DNA of 64,000 nt from Branchiostoma floridae (lineage: Eukaryota > Chordata > Leptocardii > Amphioxiformes > Branchiostomatidae). Below are positions 24,224 to 36,400 of this stretch, in pieces; position 1 is the first letter of the stretch; every line of letters begins with the position of its first letter. The notes under the pieces are model-generated. The model was not told the origin of the DNA and did not search any database. It worked only from the letters and a program-made list of their open reading frames with translations. The translations under genes were made by a program, and so were the position numbers. Location: positions 8,579,320-8,643,319 of the forward strand of contig NC_049994.1 of assembly GCF_000003815.2 (NCBI RefSeq). Direction: 5' to 3'.

Positions 24224-27200
24224 TTACGTGGAGTATAGTAATTTACCTGACAATTTAAAGACTTACAAATTACGACAACAAAAGTGACTTGATAGATGTA
24301 TCACGAGGGAAAGACACTTTACGGTTCTTCCCAGGGATTCTTGAAATGTCGTTCTGCAGAGTTTGTTGACAGAAATTCAGATGTACAAATTTCTGATAGT
24401 CATCAACAACAGAAAAGTGTTGTTCCTGTCAAAGGTACAAAACGATTATCACAGAAATTAGGGTACTGTGTGTTTGCATTATCAAATATTATCAGTTGTT
24501 CACATAATTCAATAAACATGGTATTGGTAACAATATTTTATAGACATGTTAAGGTTTCAAGGTTGGCTAAATTGGCATTTTGACATTCCATTGTTTTCTC
24601 AATAATGAATTAAGAAAGAATTGAGTCTTAACGAATATTGATAGATGGCCATCAAAGAATTCTAAATCTGATGGCGTCATTAGGTTTTATTCCCCCTAAT
24701 ATTATTTCTTTCTATGAGAAAATGCAGCACTTTGGTACATACCACTGCAATGAAGTTATGATGAAGGCTACAAACTCACGTTTGCGAAACTTGATGTCTT
24801 TTTTAATGATCTGCAACTTTTTTTGAACGGTTCTTTTTACATACTATAATGATAGATGAAAACAATTATTTCTACTGACCACCCCCATCCCCCTTCTGTT
24901 GCGTAGAGTATGTGTGGAGTAGGACTTTTCTTGTTGGAAATGTTGTGTTTTGGTTAGTAGATTTTGAAAATACGTTAGCGTCGTTCATTGAAACATGAAT
25001 GAATAAATTGGACTGATGGTAACGAGTAATGGGGGGGGTCCACATTGGTTTCACATTGACAACTGTTAAACGTTAACTTGATTTACCCAAACATAGGCCG
25101 TTTATTTGACTCTTTCTTGTCAGTATTTTTCTTACGGACGTTTCTTGATAGGTGTTCTTCTTTTGAGATAAACCGCATAGAATGATCTGTACGCGATATA
25201 ATCAATTTTATAAAGTCAGAGCACAAAAATTGAGAAGTTTATTTTGGCAAATTTAGCGTCAGGGTGCAGTTCAATAACATTCCGTCAGATGACGCTCTTG
25301 ATAAAAACGCCGTTAAATGCTAGAAACTATGGCAACAACTTTAAACAACGCGCATGCTTTACAAAATATCTAGTGAAGACACTTCATTTGTGTGGAAATG
25401 TAAATTTCATTAAAAACTTAAAGGGATTTCGTGATTCAGGTAATTCATGTGTTTTCCTTTAAATTTATTGTATGTGCCCTTTCAAGCTGAATGCAAACAA
25501 TGTCCGGCAACACAAACTATCACATATCAGGATTAAACACTTAACTTCTTAGCAAACACACGTCACATAATGTAAGGCTAAAATCTACAAAACTTCATGT
25601 TCATACCACCTTCAATTATGTTTATGCATACATTTAGAACTGGTAGGTTTAAATGTGGAGGTATAAGACTAAAAGGTTGTACCAGATGTATGTGTGAGAC
25701 ATTAAACAGAACACGTCTCTCCTATCGCGGCTCTACATAAGAACAAATGGACAGTCCAAATTACATCCGTCAGCTAAATTAAGGTAATCTCGAAGGACGG
25801 GTGGTTTAGAGTTACATGCGCGGATCATTTCACGCAAACAAAGGGGATCTAATTGGCCGAAAAGAAAACAGAAAACACAGGCCTGGAGGTGTGGGGAGGG
25901 GGGCGACTTTACGGTAAATACGGAAATGTTGATAAGATTTGGGAGATAATTTGACCACTAAAAACCTGGGCTTTAATTACTGATTGCAGAGAGTGTGTGT
26001 CTGGACCATTTATCAGTGTTTATGTAGAGCGATACAACCTCGATATACAACACTAATGACAAGTTAGAAGCTTTCAAATCAATGATCATCTCAAATGGTC
26101 ATCTCAAAGTTGCTATAAATATTGTAAAAGCCGCGTGTTCAGCAACAAAAGGCAGAAAGATTGACAGACGTCTCAAATAAAGGGATTCAAAGGGAGGCTT
26201 ATACAAAATAACGTTGTCTTTTTACCATATCTAGAGTGCTAGTTTTATGCAAATAGGAAATGTTCAGAGGGATATCTGAGGTTTAAACCTAGTCTAATCA
26301 TTTCTCGATTTGTCAATACAAAATTCTACCATAAATTTCCATAATACTTGTAAAGACAAGTCAAATCTTAGGCCGTATCTAAAGAAAAACATATTCAGAA
26401 GGCCGCCTCTAAAAAGATAGATATATTCAGATATATATATTTAGATATAGATATACATATATTTAGATATATTCAGAAGCTTTGCCAATTACAAGTCAAC
26501 TAAATTGTTCCAAAACTTATAAAACGCATTATACAAGAGATTAAGCTTGATGTACATGTATTTCTATGTACAATGCTTTACTTGTTCATCTGACATTGCC
26601 TTGAACAAAATTTATTGTTGCGATCAGCCTAACTGTAAGACCATTGTTCTAGCACCTTACTTACGGAACGCTTTGATTTATTACCTTGTGACTGATGCTA
26701 GAAAACCGGACAGTTAAAATGGCGACGTAAATATTCTACATGGTTTAAAGGGACATCTGTCGTTCTGTCCTTATTAGTTCTTGTCTAACTTGTGTAAATA
26801 CTTGTTATGTCATAAATCTGTTGGTTCTTCTTGATAGAAAGCACTTAAACGTCACCTCAACTTTAGGGGGCAGGTGGTTATTCTGATGTAAAACTTAATG
26901 TAGAAGTTATCTAGATTGATTGTTGTGAATTGAAGAAAATTAAACAGAGTAGAAATGTTTGATGCTATCTCTCGATATCTGGTATTTGTCGACACTACTG
27001 TCTTTAAACGTGCCACAGCCAATACAAAATGACAGAAGTTAAGATGGCCGCCATATTGGGGAGGGGGACTAGGGAAGCGACAGGTGTGAGCACACGTTTG
27101 TTGTTTGCTTGCTTGTTTGTTTGTTTGTTTGTTTGATTACATCCCCCTTCCACGATAGACTGCAACCGCTAAAGGTTTGACAAATCTTTTAACGAATGTG

Positions 27201-27885
27201 ATAAAAAAATAACAATTTTTTTACGTTTTGTATTTCAAACCATACGTTTAAATATCGTTTACAACGTTATACAAATCCGGTTTTTGTCGCAATACAAATC
27301 CGGTTTTTGTCGCATTACAGTGACTCAACGGTCACCCCAAGTGGAAAAATGTATATCAAACCAACTCTTTTTCCTTGGTAGCTGACTGTTTCTCTCTCCA
27401 CTGAAAAACTAACATATTTCAAATGAATTTATAGATCCAACAACAGACGAAACAAAACAACTTGACAACCAGAAATAGCCTCTTTATCGTGATACTTTAT
27501 CTTCCCACCGCTTTGCGTGGCGGTCTACACCAAAACATTGCACACTACCAGAGGTTCCGGTCCCCACTATTACCGAATTCCACCCCTGAGCGCTTCCTGT
27601 GAAACGTTGGTACAATCCAGGTGGACCCAAAGTGTCGTGTGATAAAGAGTTTTGGCGCGAAATCTGATCCGGCCGAAACCGGTCTGAAACAAAGAGAAGA
27701 GAACTTTACCAATCGATCATCGATGGGAGTGAAAACTGAAGCTAGATGGCGAAGTGTTGGTGTGTTAATTGGTACTTATTGGCCCTATTTTGCTGACTTG
27801 TGTCGCCTCTTCCAATACACTACTTGAGGTGTGGCAAAATTCGTCATACAATTTTATGACTTCATACTCTCTTTAGGCATGTAAA
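24224..27885. other. Intergenic, nothing recognised
   Basis: AT-rich, with a TATA-type low-complexity patch at 26400-26470, a (GTTT)n run near 27110-27136 and an AAGATGGCCGCCATATTGG word at 27042. No coding evidence. Confidence 0.65.
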
Positions 27886-28055
27886 GTGGTATCTGACTGC
27901 ACTTGGGGCACCGGTGCGGCACTGAGGGGTTCGTTCACTGCGTTTTCTTTATAATTTAGATATTGCATGGTACGTAAAAGTATGACTTGAAAGACAACAA
28001 AATACACAAAACGAACGAAAAGCCATTCTTTATCTCTGAAATTCGTTTATCGTTG
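27886..28055. mobile_element. 'GGTGG' MITE, 3'-truncated copy
   Basis: GTGGTATCTGACTGCACTTG and GGGCACCGGTGCGGCACTG open the copy. The core through TTCTTTATCTCTGAAATTCG is present, but the right arm is missing after about 28055. Confidence 0.75.
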
Positions 28056-31000
28056 TTATCCAAATCGTTGTAGAGCTTACAACAGACCTTCAAACCGTCA
28101 ACATATGTATTGCAGATGCTAACGAATATAATGCATAATGAATGTAATGAACATTATATATAACCTAACCTACTTAATGTTTGACATGTAAAAAAGCACA
28201 AACAAACTTGCGGAACTTTATTGACAAGCCATAATACAAATCGTTAACTTCACTTGACTTACATTTGCTGTGCTGTGTTGTCCCCTTGCAAATTAACCCA
28301 GCAAGTGATATCATTCTTATAAAAGTCTTTGAGTTATGAGGCCGATTGCTCTCTTAGTTTTCCTAATTATCCTGGCTATTTTTGCAAACTTAAAAAAGTA
28401 TCCCAAATGTCAATTTATGATTCGTATAGTGTACTGTTTAGTTAAGTGTGCGTTTATTGTTAATTTCACAGCGTTTTGAAAATTGGGGTTGAATCTATTG
28501 TTAAAGTCATTTTTGTCACCTTTCTGTATAGTAAGATGAATAAACTCTATTCCATTCCGTACCAAAATTCAAGGAGCAAATATTCGATGACGCAGTGGCG
28601 TGAGGACGCCGTGAAGTCTAATTTTTGTGGGTTACAATATTTAGGGACTCCTAGCGCGGGGTTGTTACACTAAACACATAAATGTATAGTGCAGTAGATA
28701 TCAATTTTATACAGATTGCCTAATTCAGAATATTTCCACTTTTAACGCTCTAACATTGCTTAAGGTGCTTTTGAATTATCTTGCTGTGGCCTTACTGCTA
28801 CCACTACCTATGCATTGTCTGAGAAAGAGAGATCGCTTCTCGATCCAGTGGGAATATTGAGATCATCTCCTTTGTTGTGCAATGGTAATACTCACCACGC
28901 AGACGACTCTTATATGCTAATCAAAGGATTAGTGCACCTCTTTATCCGCGGAGCGGAAATTGTTTCTTAATTACAGAGAGAATAATCCCCTAAACAATAA
29001 CTCAGGTAGACTTTTCTAAGGAAAACCTACTAATGGTACACTGATGAGTTTTGGATAATGAATGCAATCCATGTGGATGTATCATGGAAAAGTTGCGCGC
29101 TAAAATGATAAGATAAGATTATCCGTTAAAGATAAGGGATTTGGGGACTTCCGAAGAAAAGATTTAGAAATGTTATCTTTCGGATTACTCGTTTTTGATT
29201 TGTAAATACGTGTTTGTTTTGCCATTTTGCATCATTTTCTTCTATAATATGGATGGCAAAATTGTACGATAATGTCAACACACTTGCATGCAGTTCTGAA
29301 AACGGAAGGTAGGTAGCGCTTTTCTCAGATCTTTCTATGAAGAAGTAACATATGCATCAAATTTTGGAATAATACCATGTGCATCAAAAAGGGGGATTTC
29401 CGTCAATAAACTAATACTATATAGCTAGTAACACGGTTATTAAGAGCTGGTAAACGGTTGTTTTCAATAATTATCATTTCATAATCAGCAAGAACTGAAT
29501 GTTCCTACTTTGTACATACCCTTACCCTTAAATTAATTCGAAGTTTTGAGTCAGAAAAATGGAAGACAAAATACACATTATTTTAGCAAAATTCATCATC
29601 CTCAAAGAAAATCCCATTAGAAATTGATTCTTCATTCATCCTTTAAAAAAGTAAATGTATAGTATCCTGCGTACAAGACAAGAATCGAAGATTTCACAAA
29701 CAAAGAAACTACTATATAGAATTCTGACGACCATCTGTCTATGATGTCATACGGTATTCAATCCACCATAAGAACTCAAGTCCAAACGCAAAAGGGATTG
29801 ACGGCATAGAAGCGCTATTAATGCGAGCACGCGTTCTGCCCTAACCCTTGATACGATGAAGAATGTGGAATAATTTTTCCTTGTTTGGTGGAATTAATCC
29901 CTTGTACTAAACAATAACGTACCCTTTGGGGTTCAGGATAGCATATGGCGGGCGGCTAGCGGGTCTCTTTTCTTGTTTTCAGCGGTCCTGACGGCGACAG
30001 CAGGTGATAGCTTTTATTCTTTCCCTCCAAAAATATGGTGCTCTTTTTGATGTAGTATTTTTTGGACATAGCGCGACGGGTATTGTTTAACGGTGACACG
30101 TAGGTCAAGCGAAAACTTGAGACGACCAAAACGTTTCACTATGACCAAGTCTGACAAGTTAGTGAGAGCGCAAGTTTTATGGTTTTCCTAAAACGTCCAT
30201 TATATCACTTGCCAGTTACAGTTCACAAAGAGGACGCTACCTTGAAGCGATAAACCACCAGTAAAACAAACAAAGCTTCAAATGAATGATTTCATAGACA
30301 CAAATGACTGACAATACCCCTTATTTCCGCGGGCGAGGGCACACCGACAAAAGTACGCCATTGAAGGCAGGATGCTTACGGGCAAGGAAGGGGTGAAAAA
30401 TGCCTAGCGGCGACATCAAAGGGCACATAGCCGGGTAAAGCACCAATCATGCCCTAGCGGACTTCCAATGCTTTCGTAAAATGATCTAAAATTACAACTC
30501 TTTGCTTCATACATTTTGAGCTCACCATGGATTTTATGGTAACTATTTGCATAGAAATTATGGAGGCGTTTAAGCCTGATTTTAGATTCAAGAGATTGCC
30601 TGATATGATATTCAAACAAATATATTTTCGTACCATTTGTGACAACTATATTGCGCGGCAAACAATATAACGAGTGTTTGAAGCATGATAGATCTATGAT
30701 AGAGTTCTTTGTTATTAAAGATTTTGTAGATAAGAGATTTCATAGATAAGAATATTTCTTTGAGCGTTCAGTATTTCATGTTATTGTTTTCATGTCAATT
30801 AAGGCCGATCTGTAAAGATAACGGCATTTGCAGGTATTCTACAAATGCTTAAGTTGATTTTGTTGTCGGGTACAAAAATTTCACACTCAAAAATCGCTTC
30901 AAATTTTCCCCTGTAATTATAGTTAATTACTCCCCCATCAAACCGTTGCTAAAATAGCTATAATCGACGTCGACAGCGTAATCGCCCTAACCTATAATTT

Positions 31001-32611
31001 CCCTAAAACCGCAGTTGTCGGCTCGAATTCTTACTGAGCATTGACGCACAAACTTGAGTCAGGAAAATTATGATGATTTGAATAAATCTACCCAAAGCTG
31101 TTCGCTAGGGTGCCCTTTTTTTCCAGGGCTCGGAGTTTGGCGCGGAAGTTACCGAGAGTATGGAGAATACCGCTGTTTGACTGGGCGACATAGTTGGCAT
31201 AGTTCGGTGTCCTCTGTATCGGTTATCAGAGAGGATATAGTCTCATTAACTGGTCTCCCTAGTACAAAATGACCTTTAAGTTCCTGTCACTTGAAGGCAA
31301 AGTGTGCGTGCGAACTCCGGACGGAACTGCGGCACCAGTAGCTCCTTCCCTAACGAGACTAGTAATGTAAAACACATTAATCTTAGTCTAGAACCCTTCT
31401 GTTTTAGTGGAGAGGGATGTTAAACATTTAAGCTATTGTTTAGGGTTTGGTGGCAAGGAAAAACACGAGGTAGATAGACCACATTTTCAACATTTCTAAA
31501 CAGAATTTCACATACTTACTTCAACACAGTGATAACACGTACATTTCCACAGTTTACCGTACTATTGTGCCGTTTATTCATATCAACAAACAGATATCTT
31601 TAGGTATAAATCAACAATATAATGTATACAGTAATAAAAATGATTACTCCCCTTTTAAATGATATTAGAAAGTACACAATGCCATGGACATAACGGAATT
31701 CTGAAAAAGATTTTTAAAAGTACAAAAGTATGCAGTTCGTCCAAATGGTCTAGGGCAAAACAAACAGGTGTAAATAACCTTTTCTACAAGCCAATTTTGT
31801 CGTATTTTCTTGACGAAACAAACCTGGTGTAAACACACGTGATACGTGCCATTGTGCTGTGCATAGGTCCATATGGTACTCCTCGCATCTCACACATCGT
31901 ATTAAAACGATAGAAAACAATTTGATCACCAATTTACAATCATTAGATATAATTTTCAAGGATGAGAAAAACAGACAACGTGTAGAAGTCATTGTTTATT
32001 ACACATACTACAAACATTTTGTCCCCCTTCCCGTTAAATCCTTACTACAGAGACAGCTATCACAATGTAACTAACGAGAATGCTGTAGGGGGTTTTGGTT
32101 ATTGGTACTTCCGAGCCGCGGTCCCAAGCGGCAGAGCCCCATGACCCCCGCCATACCCTCTAGCTATCGCCAATACGTCGCCCTCAGTCGGACGCACTTA
32201 GCATCTCATTTATAGCACGATTCGGTAATTTCTCAGAAAGTATACTGTATTAAATCACGCTTTAATAGTAATCACTATTTGTGAAGTATGTTTTATTATG
32301 TATCATATCATATAAAATATATTTTCAAATAGCAAAAGAATCTTATAGAAGGAATGTCAACATGGTTGATTTGGGGTTTTGTGTTATGTCTGGCAAATTG
32401 AAACAAATTTCTGAAAAAGACAGAAATCAAAGCTTCCGACTCTAGTCAAAGATACAGTTAAATGGAAAATGTTCGCGTTGTCTTTATATATTGCAGCTTT
32501 CGCCTTTCGAACTAAAGACCACCGTGAATATTCGCCCCTTTACAGTAAAGCCATGCATGGCAGTTTCTTCCGCGAAATTAAAACACCCAGCTACAATTCA
32601 TTCTCTCCCTT
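28056..32611. other. Upstream intergenic region of gene A
   Basis: No coding sequence supported. It contains the motif cluster near 28917. Unique-looking AT-rich DNA could hold enhancers, which single-sequence reading cannot establish. Confidence 0.6.
28890..28975. promoter_or_regulatory. Homeodomain/TCF motif cluster
   Basis: CTAATCAAAGGATTAG at 28917-28932 combines a TCF/LEF-type ATCAAAGG with GGATTA and its mirror TAATC. CTTAATTACA follows at 28966-28975. It lies about 4 kb upstream of gene A. It is only a candidate enhancer by motif density. Confidence 0.25.
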
Positions 32612-32737
32612 NNNNNNNNNNNNNNNNNNNNNNNNNNNNNNNNNNNNNNNNNNNNNNNNNNNNNNNNNNNNNNNNNNNNNNNNNNNNNNNNNNNNNNNNN
32701 NNNNNNNNNNNNNNNNNNNNNNNNNNNNNNNNNNNNN
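32612..32737. other. Assembly gap (126 N)
   Basis: A run of 126 N whose end lies only 15 bp before the shared upstream element of gene A, so part of the gene A promoter region may be missing. Confidence 0.99.
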
Positions 32738-32752
32738 TGAAGTGCTGCGGTC

Positions 32753-32871
32753 TACCTTGCTGGCGGCGATGTGGCCCCGTTTCACATCAGAAATCCTAAT
32801 CAATAAGGTCTTTTGCATCAACGGGCGGCCATTGTAGCCCAATCAAGATCTGTTAGAATCAATTACCGGCT
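32753..32871 (+). promoter_or_regulatory. Upstream element shared by the two Nedx-like genes, copy A
   Basis: This block lies about 240-360 bp upstream of the gene A start codon and directly after an assembly gap. Its core at 32794-32871 aligns without gaps to 56515-56592 upstream of gene B, with about 66 of 78 identities by eye. The flank back to 32753 is also similar (CTTGCTGGCGG / CTCGCTGGCGG). Conserved words include TAAGGTCTTTT, CATTGT/TATTGT (Sox-like) and TGTTAGAATCAATTAC, which carries a homeodomain-type ATCAATTA. There is no long conserved reading frame. Most likely it is a proximal enhancer, promoter or 5' leader retained from the gene duplication. Confidence 0.8.
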
Positions 32872-33109
32872 GAATGCTGGCATTATACCCTGGAGTCGGG
32901 GCTGGTGTCGTGGTTTCTGGAGTCAGTCGACCCGCGGCAACCCTATCGCGCTCTAGATTAAGACCAAGCTTTTCGCCGTTTAACTGCGGGAAGTTGTAGC
33001 GCCCTTCTGTCTACAGACACTAATATTTCTGTACTGTTGGCGCGGCTTGGTGCGCTCATTAGTTCTCGGGCACATTTTTGTGTCGGGATCGGTACGAACG
33101 TAGACAAAG

Positions 33110-33494
33110 ATGTCGCTGACAGACGACGTGCAGGAGAGGGAGAGGCGCCCGAGCCCTGGGCGGGAGAACACGAGCCCTCGCCCGAACACAAGCGACTTCT
33201 CTATCGCTAGGATACTCTCGAACAACAACAACCTCGATAGAGACAGACAGCGCCACAGTCAGAAAGCTTCAGCGCACGAGTCACCCAGGAGGGATCTCCA
33301 CGGGCTGGGGGCACCGATCGAGGTTGAGAAGTCCGGCGGGCCTTTCTCCGCCTCGCCCCGTACAGACGCGTCGATCGCCTCGGCGTCTTCGCCGGAAGTA
33401 AGCTCCACGTCTTCGGCAAGGACACCCGACAGCCTCAAGTCGCCGTCACCTACAACTGAGGACATCCACAGCAAGAAGATGAAAGCGAACGACG
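33110..33494 (+). CDS. Nedx: Nedx-like gene A, exon 1 (EH1 motif)
   Basis: The ATG at 33110 sits in a good context (A at -3) and starts MSLTDDVQ. The exon holds 128 codons plus one base and ends at G33494, before the donor GTAAGA at 33495. The single leftover G joins AC from exon 2 to make GAC (Asp129). The EH1 motif FSIARIL is encoded at 33197-33217. The exon is far more CpG- and GC-rich than its surroundings and is rich in Ser, Pro and Arg. Translation beyond 33494 is intron read-through. Confidence 0.88.
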
Positions 33495-36400
33495 GTAAGA
33501 AATACCCCCTATCTCTTAAGAAACATGATAAGTTCTTAAGGCTTCACCCCACCAATCGGTAGGTTATCAATTGAAGACTTCTTAACAGTCATTATAACCA
33601 TTACTTTCAATTACTGTATTACCGCCATTAAGGTTGTCTCCTTCAAGATAATTTTCTCATTAATCATTTTCTCGCATCCTTTGTGTTAAGACAACCTCGA
33701 GAAGTGAATCCTTTTTACAGCTGCTTAGCTCTCGGCACTTGGGCTGCCCGTCAAACGGAAAAACAAAAGTTGCTCTTCCTAACTTTGTCTATGCTACTAT
33801 AAAAACTCTTTGGGATGTTTTCTCTCCTATTGCACTTGAAATATCACAATGTGGACTAGAAAAGGCTATACCTGACTAAAATCTGTAATACGAGGTTTAT
33901 TGACTCAATCGTTGTTAAGGAAAACTGTTTTAAAACGAATTGTCCGTATGTTCTGTATAAGCGACAAGAACTCGAACAGCGCAGTTTTACTTACAACGAT
34001 TAGCTACGCGTAAAAACGGAAGGACAAAGGCTCGATATTTTCTAACTTAAATTGATACCGTTACCATAAAATATATAAACTTACGGAAATACGAAATGTG
34101 TAGAATAAAACAAGGCTCATATTATGCACGCTATACATTGCGGGGCGACATCCTTCAGGTTCCCCCCATTGTTTTCTTCATTGGGGTTTGTATTTTAGGT
34201 CAGTTTGGTTCATAGTCGAGTTTCATGTTACTTTCTTGTAAAATGTGGCCACTTTTATCATCCATATGTTATTGCCTCTTTTCGGTAGGATTTTCTTGAG
34301 AAATTCAATCTTGATATGTTTCGTTTTCTACTACAAAACATATAAATGTGTGTTTTCATTCCTATCATATACCAACCCTATTGATATCATAGTACACAAT
34401 GTACCACTAAAAGGGTAGTGACTTGCTTCACCTGTAGATACTGGAACTCAGCTACAAAAAGATGGAAGTTTCTACACATAGATTACTTTAAATGCCTTCG
34501 ACTTAAACCAAGGACACACTATGTCAACAAAAACGGTAGTTAAAACTAACTAGCTCTCTTGCTACTACTCGGGACCTTGTAAAGTGGTCAGACATTGACA
34601 TAACGACTGACCACAGCTAGAGAATACTTCAAACGGTGTGGTCACTTCAAAGGCATATCCGTTTTCCTGGCGTGTTTGTTTGTGTGTTTTGCACGACGTG
34701 TAGTTTATTTACCTGTTTCTGCACCGTGAGTCAGGTAGGGAGAACAGGTAGTTATAGCAACTTACTTCCTCTCTTTTCAAGACTCATACGAGAGCAAACC
34801 ATTGCTTCTTTATTCTTTAAGAAGAACGCGATTTTACAATGTAATATTCGTGCCAAAGCTAAAGTAAATGCTCAAAAGATGAAGTCTACAAAGAAGCATC
34901 AAGTTGTCTTCTGTACTTGACTTGTATTGTTAAAAACATTAGTAGCACTGGTATTGTTTACGTAGTTCAAACGCTTTTGTAAAGTCGATATAATCTAAGT
35001 GTTTAATGGACGATGTGAATTACGTACTATTTCGAAACACTTCTACTTAAAAACGTAAATGAATTGTACGGGTGATACAAGTGATGACCGGTATTGAGGA
35101 TCGAAGTCATACCCCAGATCCCGGTATTTTTCTAGCTTCCGTATTGTTTTCCATTATTCAGCAAGTCGGTTGGATGGTATAAGGCTGCGCTTATTGTCTG
35201 TAGAAGGCAGGACAGAATTGTGTATCTACTTGTGTGTGGGATTTGAACCCGTGTCCCCAGGTGTACATGTTGGGGACGCCGGCAGACGCAACCGATAGGT
35301 CTGTAAGGTGGCCCTCTATCCCCAAACCCGGCGTCTCTGGTCTCCGCCGCCCACTTGAGAAACTAACCACCGTGCGATATCTCATGAACCCGGAATATAG
35401 GCTCGTTATCTACTGAAATTCCGCCTGGGAATCCCTCAGTAAGTCGGGCAAAGGTATAAACATATCTGGCGCCAAGAAAGAAGGCTAGGCTGTGTTTTGT
35501 GTACTTATGGTGTGAGTGCGCAACTCAAGGAACGGTAGCGGCCGTAGTTTTTGGATTAACTATTAGCATTGAAATTACATAATCGTAAATGTAGATAGAT
35601 CTTTTATTATACCATTCCGTTAACAAAACAACACATACACGACACAAAATAACACAGATTTCAAACCACAAATATGTCATAGTAGTCAACTTGATATTTC
35701 TTGCACCAAGGACTTATGAAATCATTTCTCTTTCTCTTTTTTTAAAGCAAATCTAATAGGTTGAACATCAGCTTTTCTGAACGTTGTGATTTTCCCATAA
35801 TGGCTGTTTTTAAAGCATATAAAAACATGTTTTTCTCTTGGTTGTGTCCCTTGGCCTAAAGAAGGACAAAACTAAGCGAGTGGAAAATCTTAATCAGTTC
35901 GTAGCGTTCCCTGAAGTTCCGGTGTTTGAGATAGTGGCACACAGTATCATCCTTTTACCTGTTTGCTGAAAGTTATGATTGTTCCATAATGGCTCTTTTT
36001 GAAGCATCAAAAAACATGTTTTTCTCTTGGTTGTGTCGCTTGGTCTAGAGAAGGACAAAACTAAGCGAGTGGAAAATCTTTATCAGTTTGTAGCGTTCCC
36101 TGAAGTTCCGGTGTTTGAGATAGTGGCACACAGTATCATCCTTCTACCTGTTGTTTGGTGTAATTAGGTGTACCGAGATTCGGCGAAACGTTAAGGAAAC
36201 CTGTCTTGTGTAGGGTATAAACAATGGTGGCGCCATAGAGCGACAACAAACGATGTGGGCACCGTGAATCATACGACAGGAACAGGACAGACGGTGTGAT
36301 GGAACAGACAGATAAGTCCTCCCCATGGGGGCTATACGGTAACACCTACGACATGTCTATCACTCTGACTCACCTGTACCGCAGTTGAATTTGCTTCCCG

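Noticed and set aside
35234-35310. tRNA-like B box (GGGTTCAAATCCC on the minus strand at 35238-35250)
   Set aside because: No matching A box at the right distance and no cloverleaf could be drawn; at most a tRNA-derived SINE scrap.
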